From Pseudomonadota bacterium (lineage in GTDB: Bacteria > Desulfobacterota > Binatia > Bin18), in the NCBI GenBank assembly GCA_005804965.1, contig SYOC01000266.1:1-57687 (forward strand): a DNA stretch of 57,687 nucleotides, in the 5' to 3' direction. The position numbers and the translations under genes are program-made. The notes beneath the pieces were generated by a model, which did no database searches, was not told where the DNA came from, and was given only the letters and a program-made list of their open reading frames with translations. Positions 41,878 through 50,946 of the stretch are shown here, in pieces (position 1 is the stretch's first letter; every line of letters begins with the position of its first letter).

Positions 41878-43765
41878 CGAACGCTGCCGCAAAATGCCCT
41901 CTATCGCCTCAATCCCCGGGGTAAAATCGATCTGCTCCCACAACGCTCGCGCGTCCAGCAAGAGCTGCACCCCGCGTTCGCCGTCGCCCTGTTGCAAGCA
42001 GAGAACACCCAGAAAGAGTTTGCACCGGGCAATGCTATAACCGTCGCGAATTGTCTCGTACAACGCCAGTGCGTGCTCCAGCAAACTCGTGTCGTTGAGC
42101 AATCGCCCTTGCGCGAGCAGCACGTTGGCTTGGCCCAATTTGGCCCCGCCCTCGGTGAAGAGGCGCAACGCCTCGGCGTAGGAGGTCAGCGCCGCATCCA
42201 TTTCTTTCCGAAACGATTGCACGTCGCCGATGGCCTGGCGCACGTTGGCTTGGCCCAATTTGGCCCCGCCCTCGGTGAAGAGGCGCAACGCCTCGGCGTA
42301 GGAGGTCAGCGCCGCATCCTTGTCGTCCCGAAACGATTGCACGTCGCCGATGGCCTGGCGCACTTTGGCTTGACGGTAGATGAGTTTAGTAGTGGTCGCC
42401 AAAGCCAGGGCGTGCGTGAGCCAGGCGAGTAGCCGAGGCTCGTTCCGTAGCCGCCAGACTCTGGTGAGATCATCGGTCACCTCAACAGCGAGTTGGGGGT
42501 CAGGAAAACCAGCGGCCAGTACACGTACCTGAGCCAGTTCGACATTGTCGCGTTCACGGTCGAAGACATTGAGCGCGTCATAGGCGTCGGCCCCGTGCCC
42601 TTCGTTGACCGCGCTCTGGTAGGCTCCGCCGATACTTTGGCCGAAGTAAGCCACGTGACGCACGAACACGTGTTGTTCCTGTTCGGGTAGACTGTGCAGA
42701 CGCATGCGGGCGTATTCGTGCAACAATGGGTGCAACTCCACGCGAGTACCGTCGTAATCTGCCAACGACAGGGCACCGAGGGCCAAGGCAAGGTCTTGGG
42801 CTTCGCTCTCGTCCGTATCCAGTAGCACCGCCACGGCGGAGACCGGTGTACCGGAGGGCGCACAGCTTCCCAGGGCGTGAAAGGCTTCACGTAAACGCTC
42901 GTCCAGCATCGCGTAAGACAAAGCGAAAGACTCTGCGGCATTGTCATCGACGCTATTGGTGCGTGGCAAGCGTAATTGTTCGAGAATGGAGCCGCTGCGC
43001 TCGAAATCGGCCAGCGCCTGGGCACAGGTGCGCCTTGGGGTGAAGAGCGCCATGCGCTGAGCAGTGATGTTGAGCGCCAACGCCAGCGAGCAGTTTGCCG
43101 AGCACGATGCTTTGCACCTTGCCGTCGTTTTTGAACAGCGCTTGAAAGCAGCCGCAAAACTGGTCGAACCAGTGAGTACGCAGCGCCTTCGCCACACCAT
43201 CGGGCGTGCCCGGGGTGCGTCGTTCGAGGTCAGCCAGCACATTGGCGAGGAGCGGGACCCGCAGGTCTGGCACTTGCGCCTCGCCTGCGGGTGGGCGGAG
43301 CAGCAGGACGTATTGCTCGCGAGCTGGCAGCAGCGCCGGATGCGCCTGCAGGTCGGCAAGGTAGTTTTCCCGCGCGGCGGGAAGAAGGTCGCCTTCCAAA
43401 TGCGCGAGCGTGGCTTCGATCCATTGGCGCTCGGACTCGCGGGTTTTGCCGAGATACGGATGGGTGCGCCAACGGCGCATCAGCGCGGCGAGCCATTGCG
43501 GAAAGATCCCCCAGCGTACCCAGCCTGCGCTATCATAGCCGAATTGGTCATAGTGAAAGCGTAACGTGTGGATGCTGGCTTGCAGATAGGCGCGGTAGAT
43601 GGCGCGTTCGAGATCGTGATTGCCATCCGGACGGTATTGTTCGAGATTCTCGTAGAGTTTCTGGTAGGCGAGCACCACCCCGGCATCGGTACGGTTGCCG
43701 AGGATGGCACCGACAACAGCGGAGATGCCCGACAAGATGACTGACGCAGTAGTGGTAGGCTCCAT
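41875..43765 (-). pseudogene. STAND (NB-ARC) / TPR protein gene, deleted and frameshifted
   Basis: Two ORFs in different frames belong to one gene. The 5' part (from 43765) encodes about 228 residues of an N-terminal domain (SVILSGISAVVGAILGNRTD). Near 43081 the coding frame changes and continues as LALNITAQRMALFTPRRTCA, then DDNAAESFALSYAMLDERLREAFHALG and LHPLLHEYARMRL: the back half of an NB-ARC module, followed by TPR-like repeats to the end. The P-loop half (GxxGxGKT) is absent, so the gene seems to have lost its ATPase core by a deletion that also shifted frame. Original role is possibly a signalling or defence switch. A sequencing error alone would not explain the missing P-loop. Confidence 0.75.
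42121..42360 (-). repeat. Tandem 120-bp duplication (40-residue TPR unit)
   Basis: Bases 42121-42240 and 42241-42360 are almost identical, differing only around CATTTCTTTC versus CTTGTCGTCC. Each encodes one 40-residue repeat (AALTSYAEALRLFTEGGAKL in the core). The near identity points to a recent duplication or gene conversion. Confidence 0.92.
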
Positions 43766-43802
43766 GCACGCTCCTTTGGCGCTATCAGGTTCAAGGAGTC
43801 TC

Positions 43803-43966
43803 CGTCATTCCCGCCTCCTTCGACAAGCTCAGGACAGGCTTCGGCAAGCTCAGGATAAACTCCGGCGAGAATCCAGTCTTTTTTCCTGGATTCCGGATCT
43901 CGCGCTGCTCGCCCGGAATGACGACACCGCTTCGTTCGTCATTCCAGCGCAAGCTGGAATCCAGCG
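43803..43966. repeat. Nested composite palindromic repeat region
   Basis: GTCATTCC...GAATCCAG, CTGGATTCC...GGAATGACG and CGTCATTCCAGCGCAAGCTGGAATCCAG units follow one another. A CCTTCGACAAGCTCAGGACAGGCT repeat (43817-43840) plus a shorter TTCGGCAAGCTCAGGA copy are inserted in the first unit. The 253-base gap between the STAND pseudogene and the VOC gene has no gene. Confidence 0.78.
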
Positions 43967-44018
43967 CGGTCTAAGACTGCCTCTCTGAATACATTGTCAC
44001 GCGTCCACCGCTGCCGAC

Positions 44019-44453
44019 CTACTCCCCTCGCTCCACAAAATGAAACAAAATCCCGCCCGTGCTCCTAGGGTGCAAGAACGCGATCTTCGAGCCGCGCGCG
44101 CCGGGGCGCGGCTTTTCGTCGATGACGTGCAGCCCTTTGGCTTTCGCGTCGCGCATGGCTTCTTCGATATTCTCGACGCGCAGGGCGATATGGTGAATGC
44201 CCTCGCCACGCTTCTCCAGCCAATTGGCAATGTCGCGCTGATCGATGACTTTGCCGCTCGCGTCCGGCGCACGATCTTGCAAGAACTCAAAATCGGTCTC
44301 GCCGATCCTGGCGAACACGCCGCGCAACCCACCATATGGGTCTTTTTGTTCTAGGCTGTGAATCTCTAGCCCCAGGTCTTCACCGAAGAGTTTCAGATAC
44401 TTATCGAGATCGCGCACGGCGATGCCGATGTGGTCGATGCTGAGAATATTCAT
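44019..44453 (-). CDS. VOC family protein, methylmalonyl-CoA epimerase-like
   Basis: A 144-residue glyoxalase-fold protein. SIDHIGIAVRDLDKYLKLF gives the first metal His, EGIHHIALRVENIEEAM the second His, and GGILFHFVE the Glu near the end. FARIGETDFEFLQ and KIAFLHPRSTGGILFHFVE are close to methylmalonyl-CoA epimerase sequences. That enzyme interconverts methylmalonyl-CoA stereoisomers in propionate metabolism. GGAGG precedes the ATG at 44453. It follows the MlrC gene, with a short-repeat region of about 105 bases between. Confidence 0.87.
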   Translation of the reverse strand: MNILSIDHIGIAVRDLDKYLKLFGEDLGLEIHSLEQKDPYGGLRGVFARIGETDFEFLQDRAPDASGKVIDQRDIANWLEKRGEGIHHIALRVENIEEAMRDAKAKGLHVIDEKPRPGARGSKIAFLHPRSTGGILFHFVERGE

Positions 44454-44467
44454 GGGACCTCCAGCAG

Positions 44468-44562
44468 AAGGGGCTGGGGGTTGGGGATCGGGATTGGGGA
44501 AAGCGAGGACGCAGGCAATGAGCACAAAAGACCAATCCCCAACCCCTAACACCCAAGCCCTA
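44468..44562. repeat. Inverted pair of STRR-like repeats between VOC and MlrC genes
   Basis: GGGGGTTGGGGATCGGGATTGGGG on the left and CCAATCCCCAACCCCTAACA then CCCAAGCCCTAA on the right form an imperfect inverted pair around a 35-base centre. The right arm runs into the last base pairs of the MlrC gene and provides its TAG stop (44560-44562). Confidence 0.75.
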
Positions 44563-46020
44563 AATGTTGTCCAACGGAAACACTGGTCGACGGATCTTCT
44601 TGAACGGTAAACGGGAAAGATCTTGCGTCGCGAGGCCGGGCGTATCAACGTCGATGATTTTACTGGCAAGACCCTCGAAACCGGCGCGGTGTTGCAGTTC
44701 GGATTTGCAAGCGATGATTTTGCGCTGCGTCGGTTCAATGCCCAAGCTACGAAAATGATTGGCCTCGAACACCAGCACAGGACGCGAAGTCAGGATGACT
44801 TCCGTACCGCCGCAATCGACCACTACGGTCGTGCCACGACGATAGGTGCCAGCGTTGAACTTGGTGGTGGCGGTGAATACGCCGTCGTGAATCACTCGCA
44901 CCTTACCGCTGATCTGCACCGGCGCACCGTGAAAAGTGTCGGTTTTGCCGCCGACGGTGAGAGTGACCTCTTTGCCAATACCAGCGCGCACGGCTTCTTG
45001 TACGGCCGCAGGATCGGCGATGTTGCCAATCACCGCGCCTTTGGCGTTTTGTTTCAGGAACTCGGCCAGCAGCGCCGTGCCGTCGCCTGGAGTGCCAGCG
45101 CCGCCACTATCGGCTAAATCACCGAGCACGACCGGGCCAGTGTCAGTTTCTATCGCCTCGCGCACGGCGTGTTCCACCGAGACCATGTCGGTATGGAACG
45201 CCTGCCGCTTGGACCAGCAGAACTCTTTCACTTGCTCGGCGAGGTCACGTGCCAGATTCGGCTCGTTGTTGGTCGTGACCACGACATTCATGCCGGTGTC
45301 ATGCTTCTCCGACGGGAAAAATCCGCCAAGCAGGGAAATATCCAGCACACGAGGGTCACGCGCTAAGTTGGCGGCCACGCGCATACAGTGCTCCATCGGC
45401 CAGCCGGGCGCGATATAGAGTTTTTGCAGCGCCGGAACCATGGCCGGTTGCGCCCAGGCAGCAGTCGGTTTGACTCGTTCTTCGACCATGCCTGCCATGA
45501 CGTGCGCGGCCTGTCGTCCCACCGGCACGAAATCGTAGTGCGGGTTGGTTTTTACGCCGATCAACATCGTCGCCTGTTGCACCATGAACGGCGTGGTGTT
45601 GGAGTGACCATCCAACGAAGCGAACACCGGCACTTGATCGCCCACTACACTGCGCACGGCGGCGAGTAAGTCGCCGTCACAGTCCTCGACGTGCTCCGCC
45701 ACCGCTGTGCCATGCAGTTGCAGGAAGACGCCATCAACACGGCCAGCACTGCGCAGCGCGGCAAGAATTTGTTCTTTGGCCCACTCGTGCGCCTCTTTGG
45801 TGATTGTTCCCATGATGCCGGGGATGACAAACGGCACCGGCACAACCTCCCAGCCGTTCCCGCGTGCGCCCTCAACAAACCCAGAAATCGCGCTTTCTCC
45901 GCGTCCGAAGTTGAGCACGGACTCACCGGTCAGCGTCCCGCGTTGGAAGTAGTCCAAGGTAAAGGGTTGAGTAGCAAAGGTATTACAAGCTACGAGATAA
46001 CCGCCGACTGCAACACGCAT
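44560..46020 (-). CDS. M81 family metallopeptidase (MlrC, microcystinase C-like)
   Basis: A 486-residue protein of the MlrC family. MRVAVGGYLVACNTFATQPF opens the N-terminal domain. VFLQLHGTAVAEHVEDCDGDLL, FASLDGHSNTTPFMV and NPHYDFVPVGRQAA are metal-site segments of the family, and VVLGDLADSGGAGTPGDGT starts the C-terminal domain. MlrC degrades linear microcystin peptides, but family members in soil genomes probably act on other small peptides. AAAGGAGG lies before the ATG at 46020. Confidence 0.93.
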   Translation of the reverse strand: MRVAVGGYLVACNTFATQPFTLDYFQRGTLTGESVLNFGRGESAISGFVEGARGNGWEVVPVPFVIPGIMGTITKEAHEWAKEQILAALRSAGRVDGVFLQLHGTAVAEHVEDCDGDLLAAVRSVVGDQVPVFASLDGHSNTTPFMVQQATMLIGVKTNPHYDFVPVGRQAAHVMAGMVEERVKPTAAWAQPAMVPALQKLYIAPGWPMEHCMRVAANLARDPRVLDISLLGGFFPSEKHDTGMNVVVTTNNEPNLARDLAEQVKEFCWSKRQAFHTDMVSVEHAVREAIETDTGPVVLGDLADSGGAGTPGDGTALLAEFLKQNAKGAVIGNIADPAAVQEAVRAGIGKEVTLTVGGKTDTFHGAPVQISGKVRVIHDGVFTATTKFNAGTYRRGTTVVVDCGGTEVILTSRPVLVFEANHFRSLGIEPTQRKIIACKSELQHRAGFEGLASKIIDVDTPGLATQDLSRLPFKKIRRPVFPLDNI

Positions 46021-46198
46021 ATAAGCTGCCTCCTTTGGCCCCAATTTTTGCCTGGATTGAACGGACTTGGCGAGGGGGGCAACGAGGGCAAGAGGGATTT
46101 CGCTTGCTGCTCGGCCATGCGATCATAGCGCCATCGAAGTGAAAGCAGCGAGAACGTTTGTGGCGGATGTTGAGGATACCAACCAACTGCTCAGGAGT

Positions 46199-47284
46199 AT
46201 GGGCGCAAAATTTCGGGTGGAGATCGCTCGCCCAGCGGTGCATCTACCTCGGCGCTTTCCCGTCTCGCAGTCTTTCACATTGGCGGCGATGCAGAATTTC
46301 TCGGCATTTTCAGGGAGTTTGCATCGTGAGTTGACACGCCTCGTTCCGGAAGACATCGGCCAGCGCAGTCGTCGCCTGGGGGCGACGGTTTCACCGTTGG
46401 CTATTTGGCTCTTTGGTTATCATTTCCTCGTCGGTCGCGAAGCTGCAATTGCCCTCGGCGGTCTTCGGCCCGACATCAGGGCCGAGAAAATCGCTCAGGT
46501 GCTCGCGTATTGGCAGCGTGTGGCGCTTGCCCATCGCGGTGATGGCCGGTTCGACAACAGTGACGCTGGTGGCACCAATCAATTCTTGCCGCCAGCGGCT
46601 GTGCAGACCTTGTATCAAGCCCTTATTCCCAGCGATGCTCGCATCAAACGCTTGACGCCCGAGTTTCTCGACGCGCTGGAGGAGTACCTGTTTCTGCTCA
46701 ATGCTGAGGCGCGGCTGGGAGTGTGTGATTCTGGCCCGTATCCTCTGCATATGAACCGCGTACTGATCGTACGAGATTTCTTCGACCTGCAAGCGCGGGC
46801 CTATCCGTGGCACGAGGCGGTTGCGGATCTGCCTTATCAGCATTGCGCGTTGGCGTTCACGTTGGACCCGGCAGATTTTCCTACTATCGAGCTGACGGAT
46901 CGCTCCGAACTGCTGACTTCGCCGACGCGCTACGTACACGCCATACGTGAGTTGGCGTTACTGACGAATGATGGCGGCAGCCTCCGTGTCCTACCCTTTA
47001 CGGAAATGGACTGGCTCATGCGCACGGTCAAGCGTGCCCAACCCAAACTCCTCAAGTGGTTCGAGCGCCTCTCGCCGCGCGAATGGATTCTGCATGGTGC
47101 CTTGCCGTGGCTGCAACGCTCGCACGCGCTGCTCGCGCGTAGCGTCAGCCGAGGCGACGCCTTTGATACCGAGGCCCTACGCTCGCTGCCATCTTACGAG
47201 CATGACGAAGCCCAAGCTGCGCGCTGGGCCACGGAGCGCTGTCTGGCCCCGGGGAACGCCACCGCCTTCACGCTCTTCACCTGA
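46199..47284 (+). CDS. Hypothetical protein linked to DUF58/BatA genes
   Basis: A protein of about 361 residues, mostly helical, with a hydrophobic part ATVSPLAIWLFGYHFLVGREAAIALGGLRPD. I do not recognise a family and see no P-loop, so it does not replace the MoxR ATPase usually found here. The start is unresolved: 46067 (TTG), 46199 (ATG after AGGAG) and 46289 (ATG) are all possible. It precedes DUF58 by 10 bases, so the three genes to 50028 probably form one operon. Confidence 0.7.
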   Translation: MGAKFRVEIARPAVHLPRRFPVSQSFTLAAMQNFSAFSGSLHRELTRLVPEDIGQRSRRLGATVSPLAIWLFGYHFLVGREAAIALGGLRPDIRAEKIAQVLAYWQRVALAHRGDGRFDNSDAGGTNQFLPPAAVQTLYQALIPSDARIKRLTPEFLDALEEYLFLLNAEARLGVCDSGPYPLHMNRVLIVRDFFDLQARAYPWHEAVADLPYQHCALAFTLDPADFPTIELTDRSELLTSPTRYVHAIRELALLTNDGGSLRVLPFTEMDWLMRTVKRAQPKLLKWFERLSPREWILHGALPWLQRSHALLARSVSRGDAFDTEALRSLPSYEHDEAQAARWATERCLAPGNATAFTLFT

Positions 47285-47294
47285 TCTTGCCATT

Positions 47295-48206
47295 ATGCCT
47301 GAGCGTCACCCGGCCCTCCCGCCTTTATTCACTGCGCCGTTTCTTGCGCGTCTGGAGACGTTGTGCATACGCACCCGGCGGCGTTTTCTCGGCAGCCGCC
47401 CTGGTGGACACCTCTCTTTGCGACGTGGTGCAGGACTGGAGTTTGCGGATTATCGCCCCTACACGCCGGGTGATGATCCGCGTTCCATAGATTGGAAACT
47501 CTACAGCCGGACGGACCGCCCTTACATCAAATTGTTTCAAGAAGAAGAAGAACTCTACACTTCATTGTTCCTCGATCTCAGCGCTTCGATGACGTACCCC
47601 GAACAGGGAGGGAAAGAGGCTGCGGCACGTGCGTTGGCCCTGGCCCTGGCCTACGTTGTGTTGGCGAATGACGATGCCGTGCAGCTCCACGTACTCAGCG
47701 GCGCGACAAACGGGCACGCGACCCCCTTCTTTCGTGGTCGGTCCCGGCTCTTCGACCTCGCCACGTTCCTTCAGCAACGACACGCCCAGGGCAAAGTCGA
47801 TCCACCCAGCGCTCTTGCCCAACAGTTGCGGACCCTTCATCGCCCAGGCAAAGCCATCTGGATTTCCGACTTTCTTTTTCCCCTAGAAATCGTCCAGGCC
47901 GGCATGCAGTTGTTGCGTTCAGCAGATTTTGACATTGCCCTCATCCAGGTCATCAGCCGAGAGGAACTTGACCCACCACTACGCCCAGCCGGTGCGCGGA
48001 TGGTCGATAGCGAAACCCGCGCCGCCGCGTTGGTGCGCTTTGACACCCAAGCCAAGAAAGAGTATCTGCGGCGCTTTGATCTCCATAATCGGAGCTTGCG
48101 CAGCTCCTGCCACCAAGCCGGTGCGCACTATGCGCAATTTGTCACCGACCACGACCTTCAGCATTTCATTTTGCGCGAGCTGCCAGCGCTGCGGATTTTG
48201 ACGTGA
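47295..48206 (+). CDS. DUF58 domain protein
   Basis: A 303-residue protein. The DUF58 signature is GGHLSLRRGAGLEFADYRPYTPGDDPRSIDWKLYSRTDRPYIKLFQEEEE. It continues into a von Willebrand-like fold with LFLDLSASM. Family members accompany MoxR ATPases and BatA proteins in stress or enzyme-maturation systems. The ATG at 47295 is chosen because the longer track ORF lies over the upstream gene. The BatA-like gene follows by 10 bases. Confidence 0.9.
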   Translation: MPERHPALPPLFTAPFLARLETLCIRTRRRFLGSRPGGHLSLRRGAGLEFADYRPYTPGDDPRSIDWKLYSRTDRPYIKLFQEEEELYTSLFLDLSASMTYPEQGGKEAAARALALALAYVVLANDDAVQLHVLSGATNGHATPFFRGRSRLFDLATFLQQRHAQGKVDPPSALAQQLRTLHRPGKAIWISDFLFPLEIVQAGMQLLRSADFDIALIQVISREELDPPLRPAGARMVDSETRAAALVRFDTQAKKEYLRRFDLHNRSLRSSCHQAGAHYAQFVTDHDLQHFILRELPALRILT

Positions 48207-48216
48207 ACAGACAACT

Positions 48217-50028
48217 ATGAATCTCGCCTTTCTCACCCCGCTCGCCTTCCAATTGCTCTACGCACTGCCACTGTTGATCGTGCCGTATCTTTTGCGCAAG
48301 CAAGAGACGGAGGTGGTGGTGCCAGCGCTGTTCCTCTACCAGGGACTGCCCACGGATTCGCGACGACGGTTGTGGGGCTGGCCACGACTCTCTCCGTCGA
48401 TCTTACTGCAACTCTTGCTTTTACTGGTGCTGATTGCCGCCGCAGCGCAACCGTTCCTGCATCGCCAAGGTGGCAAAGTCGCACTCGTACTCGACACCTC
48501 TGCCAGTATGCAAGCGCGTGCGCCTGAAAGCAGCGGTAGTCTGTTCGACTTGGCGAAACAGCAGATGCTGCAAGCTTTGGAGACGATTCCTCGCGCAGAT
48601 AGTGTGAGCCTCTTCACGAATACTCCTCTGCCAGCGGCGGTGGCGGCTACATCTGGCGACCGTGCCCAGCTTCGAACCTTGCTCCCGAGTCTGACAGTGA
48701 CGGACGCACCGGACCCCAGCGACGAAGTGTTGTCCGCGTTCTTCTCGCAATTGCTGGGGGAACAAGGATTTCAGCAGGTTTTTTTCTTTACGGATCGACC
48801 ACTGGCCGCGCCAGCAAGCACCAACGCACTGACGGTCGTGACGTTGGGGGGGCCTCAGGCGAACCTTGCCATCTCGTCGTTCCGGCTGGATCGTAGTCCT
48901 TTTCTGCCCAATGAAATTGGCGCGACGGTGACTGTCGGCGGAGCTGATACCTCCGGCCCCTGGACGCTGAGTATCGAAGATGCCGAGACCGGCAACCGTC
49001 TTGCTTCCCGTTCCTTTACGAAAGCTGAGGCGTCGGGGTTATCGTTCGCCCGTCTTCCCATCGCCACGGCATACCGCGCTCGCCTAGAAGTTACCGACGG
49101 ACTCGCGCTCGACAACGAAGCCTATGCCGTGCTGCCGCCGCTGCGTGAAGTGTCGGTCTTGCTCGTGTCTCCTTCTCCAGAGGTTGCTCGGAGTCTGAAC
49201 GCCATCCCCAATTTACGGCTCGAACGCATTGCGCCGCAGGAATATACCGCCGCCCATGCTGCGCGATTTGCGTTCGTGCTTTTTCATCTCACAGCACCAG
49301 ATGCTTTCCCGCCGACGAATGCCGCGTTTTTTCTGCCGCCCGAAGGCAACCGCCTCTTTCCGCTCGGCAACAGCACGCAACGGGTGCGCGTTACCGAATG
49401 GATCGCGGCGCATCCGCTCACCAGTTATCTTGCGTTTCCACTGTTTTCCCCAACCTATGCACAGAGCCTGCGTCCCACGGGCTGGGGACAAGCCGTCATC
49501 AAATCGACAGTTGGACCACTTGTTGTGGCCGGAGAAGTTGAGGGTAAACGCTACGCTGCCACTGGGTTTGACGTGCTGCCATATTTAGGCAAGCGTAACC
49601 TGCCAGTGTCCATTTTTACCTTAAACCTCCTGGGCTGGCTGGCAGACCACGCCGGGCAACCGCCCAGCGCTCTCACCGGGTCCTCATTTACCTTAGGTGG
49701 CGACGCAGCCTCGGTTCGGTTTGCGGATGAGCCGGTTCTTCCTACCACTGGAGGTCGCGTGATCCTTCTACGTCAGGGGCTTTACAGCGCCACGGAATAC
49801 GGCGTCGAGCGACGTATCGCTGCCAACCTGAGCAACGCGCAAGAGTCGCATCTCGCTTCTCCATTGCAACTGACACCGCTGGCCGACCCGACACCGGTCG
49901 CACCAGAAACAACCGGGCAACCGGTGTGGCCGTGGCTGCTCGCTGGTGCGCTTGTCCTGCTCACCTTGGACCGCTGGCTGGCTGTGCGTTCGCCTGTGGT
50001 GGGTCGGGGAAAAGGACTTGACCAATGA
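48217..50028 (+). CDS. BatA/VWA-domain membrane protein
   Basis: A 603-residue protein. The N-terminal BatA segment has two membrane helices (FLTPLAFQLLYALPLLIVPYLL and ILLQLLLLLVLIAAAAQPFL) with the typical TEVVVPAL stretch between. The VWA domain follows, its MIDAS motif seen as LVLDTSASM. A periplasmic-type beta-rich region follows and a third membrane helix lies near the C-terminus (PWLLAGALVLLTLDRWL). It probably acts with DUF58 at the inner membrane. Its stop overlaps the DUF2442 start by 4 bases. Confidence 0.9.
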   Translation: MNLAFLTPLAFQLLYALPLLIVPYLLRKQETEVVVPALFLYQGLPTDSRRRLWGWPRLSPSILLQLLLLLVLIAAAAQPFLHRQGGKVALVLDTSASMQARAPESSGSLFDLAKQQMLQALETIPRADSVSLFTNTPLPAAVAATSGDRAQLRTLLPSLTVTDAPDPSDEVLSAFFSQLLGEQGFQQVFFFTDRPLAAPASTNALTVVTLGGPQANLAISSFRLDRSPFLPNEIGATVTVGGADTSGPWTLSIEDAETGNRLASRSFTKAEASGLSFARLPIATAYRARLEVTDGLALDNEAYAVLPPLREVSVLLVSPSPEVARSLNAIPNLRLERIAPQEYTAAHAARFAFVLFHLTAPDAFPPTNAAFFLPPEGNRLFPLGNSTQRVRVTEWIAAHPLTSYLAFPLFSPTYAQSLRPTGWGQAVIKSTVGPLVVAGEVEGKRYAATGFDVLPYLGKRNLPVSIFTLNLLGWLADHAGQPPSALTGSSFTLGGDAASVRFADEPVLPTTGGRVILLRQGLYSATEYGVERRIAANLSNAQESHLASPLQLTPLADPTPVAPETTGQPVWPWLLAGALVLLTLDRWLAVRSPVVGRGKGLDQ

Positions 50029-50282
50029 GAATTACGGAACTCCGTCCACAACCCAATTGGGTATTGTCCATCGTTGCCGACGACGGGCGCGTTGGCAGTT
50101 TCGATGTCAGTCCCTATCTCGGAGATGAGGCGCTTGCCGACCTTCGCGACCCCAGCGAATTTATGAAGGTTGTCAACGGTGGATACTTTGTCGAATGGGA
50201 TTGTGGTGCTGATTTGTCAGCGGACACCATTGAGGCACGATGGCAGGTGGTTGGCAAAGCAGCCCCGCAGATAAGTGCATAG
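50025..50282 (+). CDS. DUF2442 family protein
   Basis: An 85-residue protein with the DUF2442 pattern: an N-terminal beta strand LRPQPNWVLSIVADDGRVGSFDVSPYL and FVEWDCGADLSADTI. Function of the family is unknown; members are often found beside toxin-antitoxin genes, as here. It begins with ATGA overlap on the VWA gene, so it is translated from the same transcript, but that link may be accidental. Confidence 0.88.
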   Translation: MRITELRPQPNWVLSIVADDGRVGSFDVSPYLGDEALADLRDPSEFMKVVNGGYFVEWDCGADLSADTIEARWQVVGKAAPQISA

Positions 50283-50383
50283 TCAGGTGGCCAGGGAAGT
50301 CACCTTCCCCAATATCTCTGTCTCTCCGCAATTGGGGGTGTCCTTCTACTTTCTGGATGCCTAGACTGCAAAAGGAGGTTGCT

Positions 50384-50602
50384 ATGGATATCCAACTGAC
50401 TCCGCAACAACAACAAGCCCTGGACACACAAGAGAACAGTCCGCTGCGTGCCATCGATCCTCGAACTCACACCGCCTATGTCCTAGTGCCAGAGGGGGAC
50501 TATGAAGCCATCCGAGAGCTGTTTGAAGACGAGCGTCGGCGGCAGGCCATCCACACTGTGGCGTTACGTAATGCGGCTGGTCGCATGAACGATGAGCCAT
50601 GA
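50384..50602 (+). CDS. Putative antitoxin partner of MazF-like toxin
   Basis: A 72-residue protein beginning DIQLTPQQQQALDTQENSPL with a central TAYVLVPEGDYEAIRELFED. Small proteins with this Asp-Pro-Arg...YVLVP pattern are usually next to PemK/MazF genes and are taken as antitoxins. AAAGGAGG stands before the ATG at 50384, and the stop overlaps the toxin start by 4 bases. It has no clear DNA-binding fold. Confidence 0.78.
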   Translation: MDIQLTPQQQQALDTQENSPLRAIDPRTHTAYVLVPEGDYEAIRELFEDERRRQAIHTVALRNAAGRMNDEP

Positions 50603-50946
50603 TCCATCTTGGCGAGATCTACATGGCGGACTTCGGGCCAGCAGGTCCGCACCCGGCGATCGTCGTCTCACGAGAGGAGCTGAATCGCGGACACTATGTC
50701 TTGGTTGTCGTCTGCACCTCGGCGCGGTTCGCAACGCGCAGCAAGCTGTCGAACTGCGTCCCATTCCAAGCGGGTGAGTTTGGGTTCACGGCAGACTGTG
50801 TCGCCCAGTGCGAGAACCTCCTTTCCATTGATAAGGAACATCTAGACTTAAGAACCGGTCCGATGGGAACATTGGATGAAGCGGCTCTGCAAAAGGTCAT
50901 TGAAGCGATTGGCTATGTGATGAAGTCGGACTGTAAGCCGCTCTGA
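50599..50946 (+). CDS. MazF/PemK-like toxin
   Basis: A 115-residue protein with the MazF fold pattern: LGEIYMADFGPAGPHPAIVVSREELNRGHYVLVVVCTSARFATR, then CVPFQAGEFGFTADCVAQCENLLSIDKEHL. A role as an mRNA interferase is inferred from family and context. Compared with the first pair (35440) the sequence is quite different, so the two are separate acquisitions. It overlaps its antitoxin by 4 bases. The gap to 51088 holds no gene. Confidence 0.87.
   Translation: MIHLGEIYMADFGPAGPHPAIVVSREELNRGHYVLVVVCTSARFATRSKLSNCVPFQAGEFGFTADCVAQCENLLSIDKEHLDLRTGPMGTLDEAALQKVIEAIGYVMKSDCKPL

Noticed and set aside
42477-43157. 226-residue minus-strand ORF inside the STAND pseudogene
   Set aside because: It is the third frame of the same DNA, rich in Arg/Ser/Cys with no motif; the NB-ARC and TPR signals are in the other two frames.
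44468-44562. Possible CRISPR array or telomere-like repeats
   Set aside because: The words are 7-base degenerate units without regular spacers, and no cas genes are present.
46968-47294. N-terminal extension of the DUF58 gene in the track
   Set aside because: It lies over the upstream gene in another frame and does not resemble DUF58 proteins; the ATG at 47295 gives a normal start.
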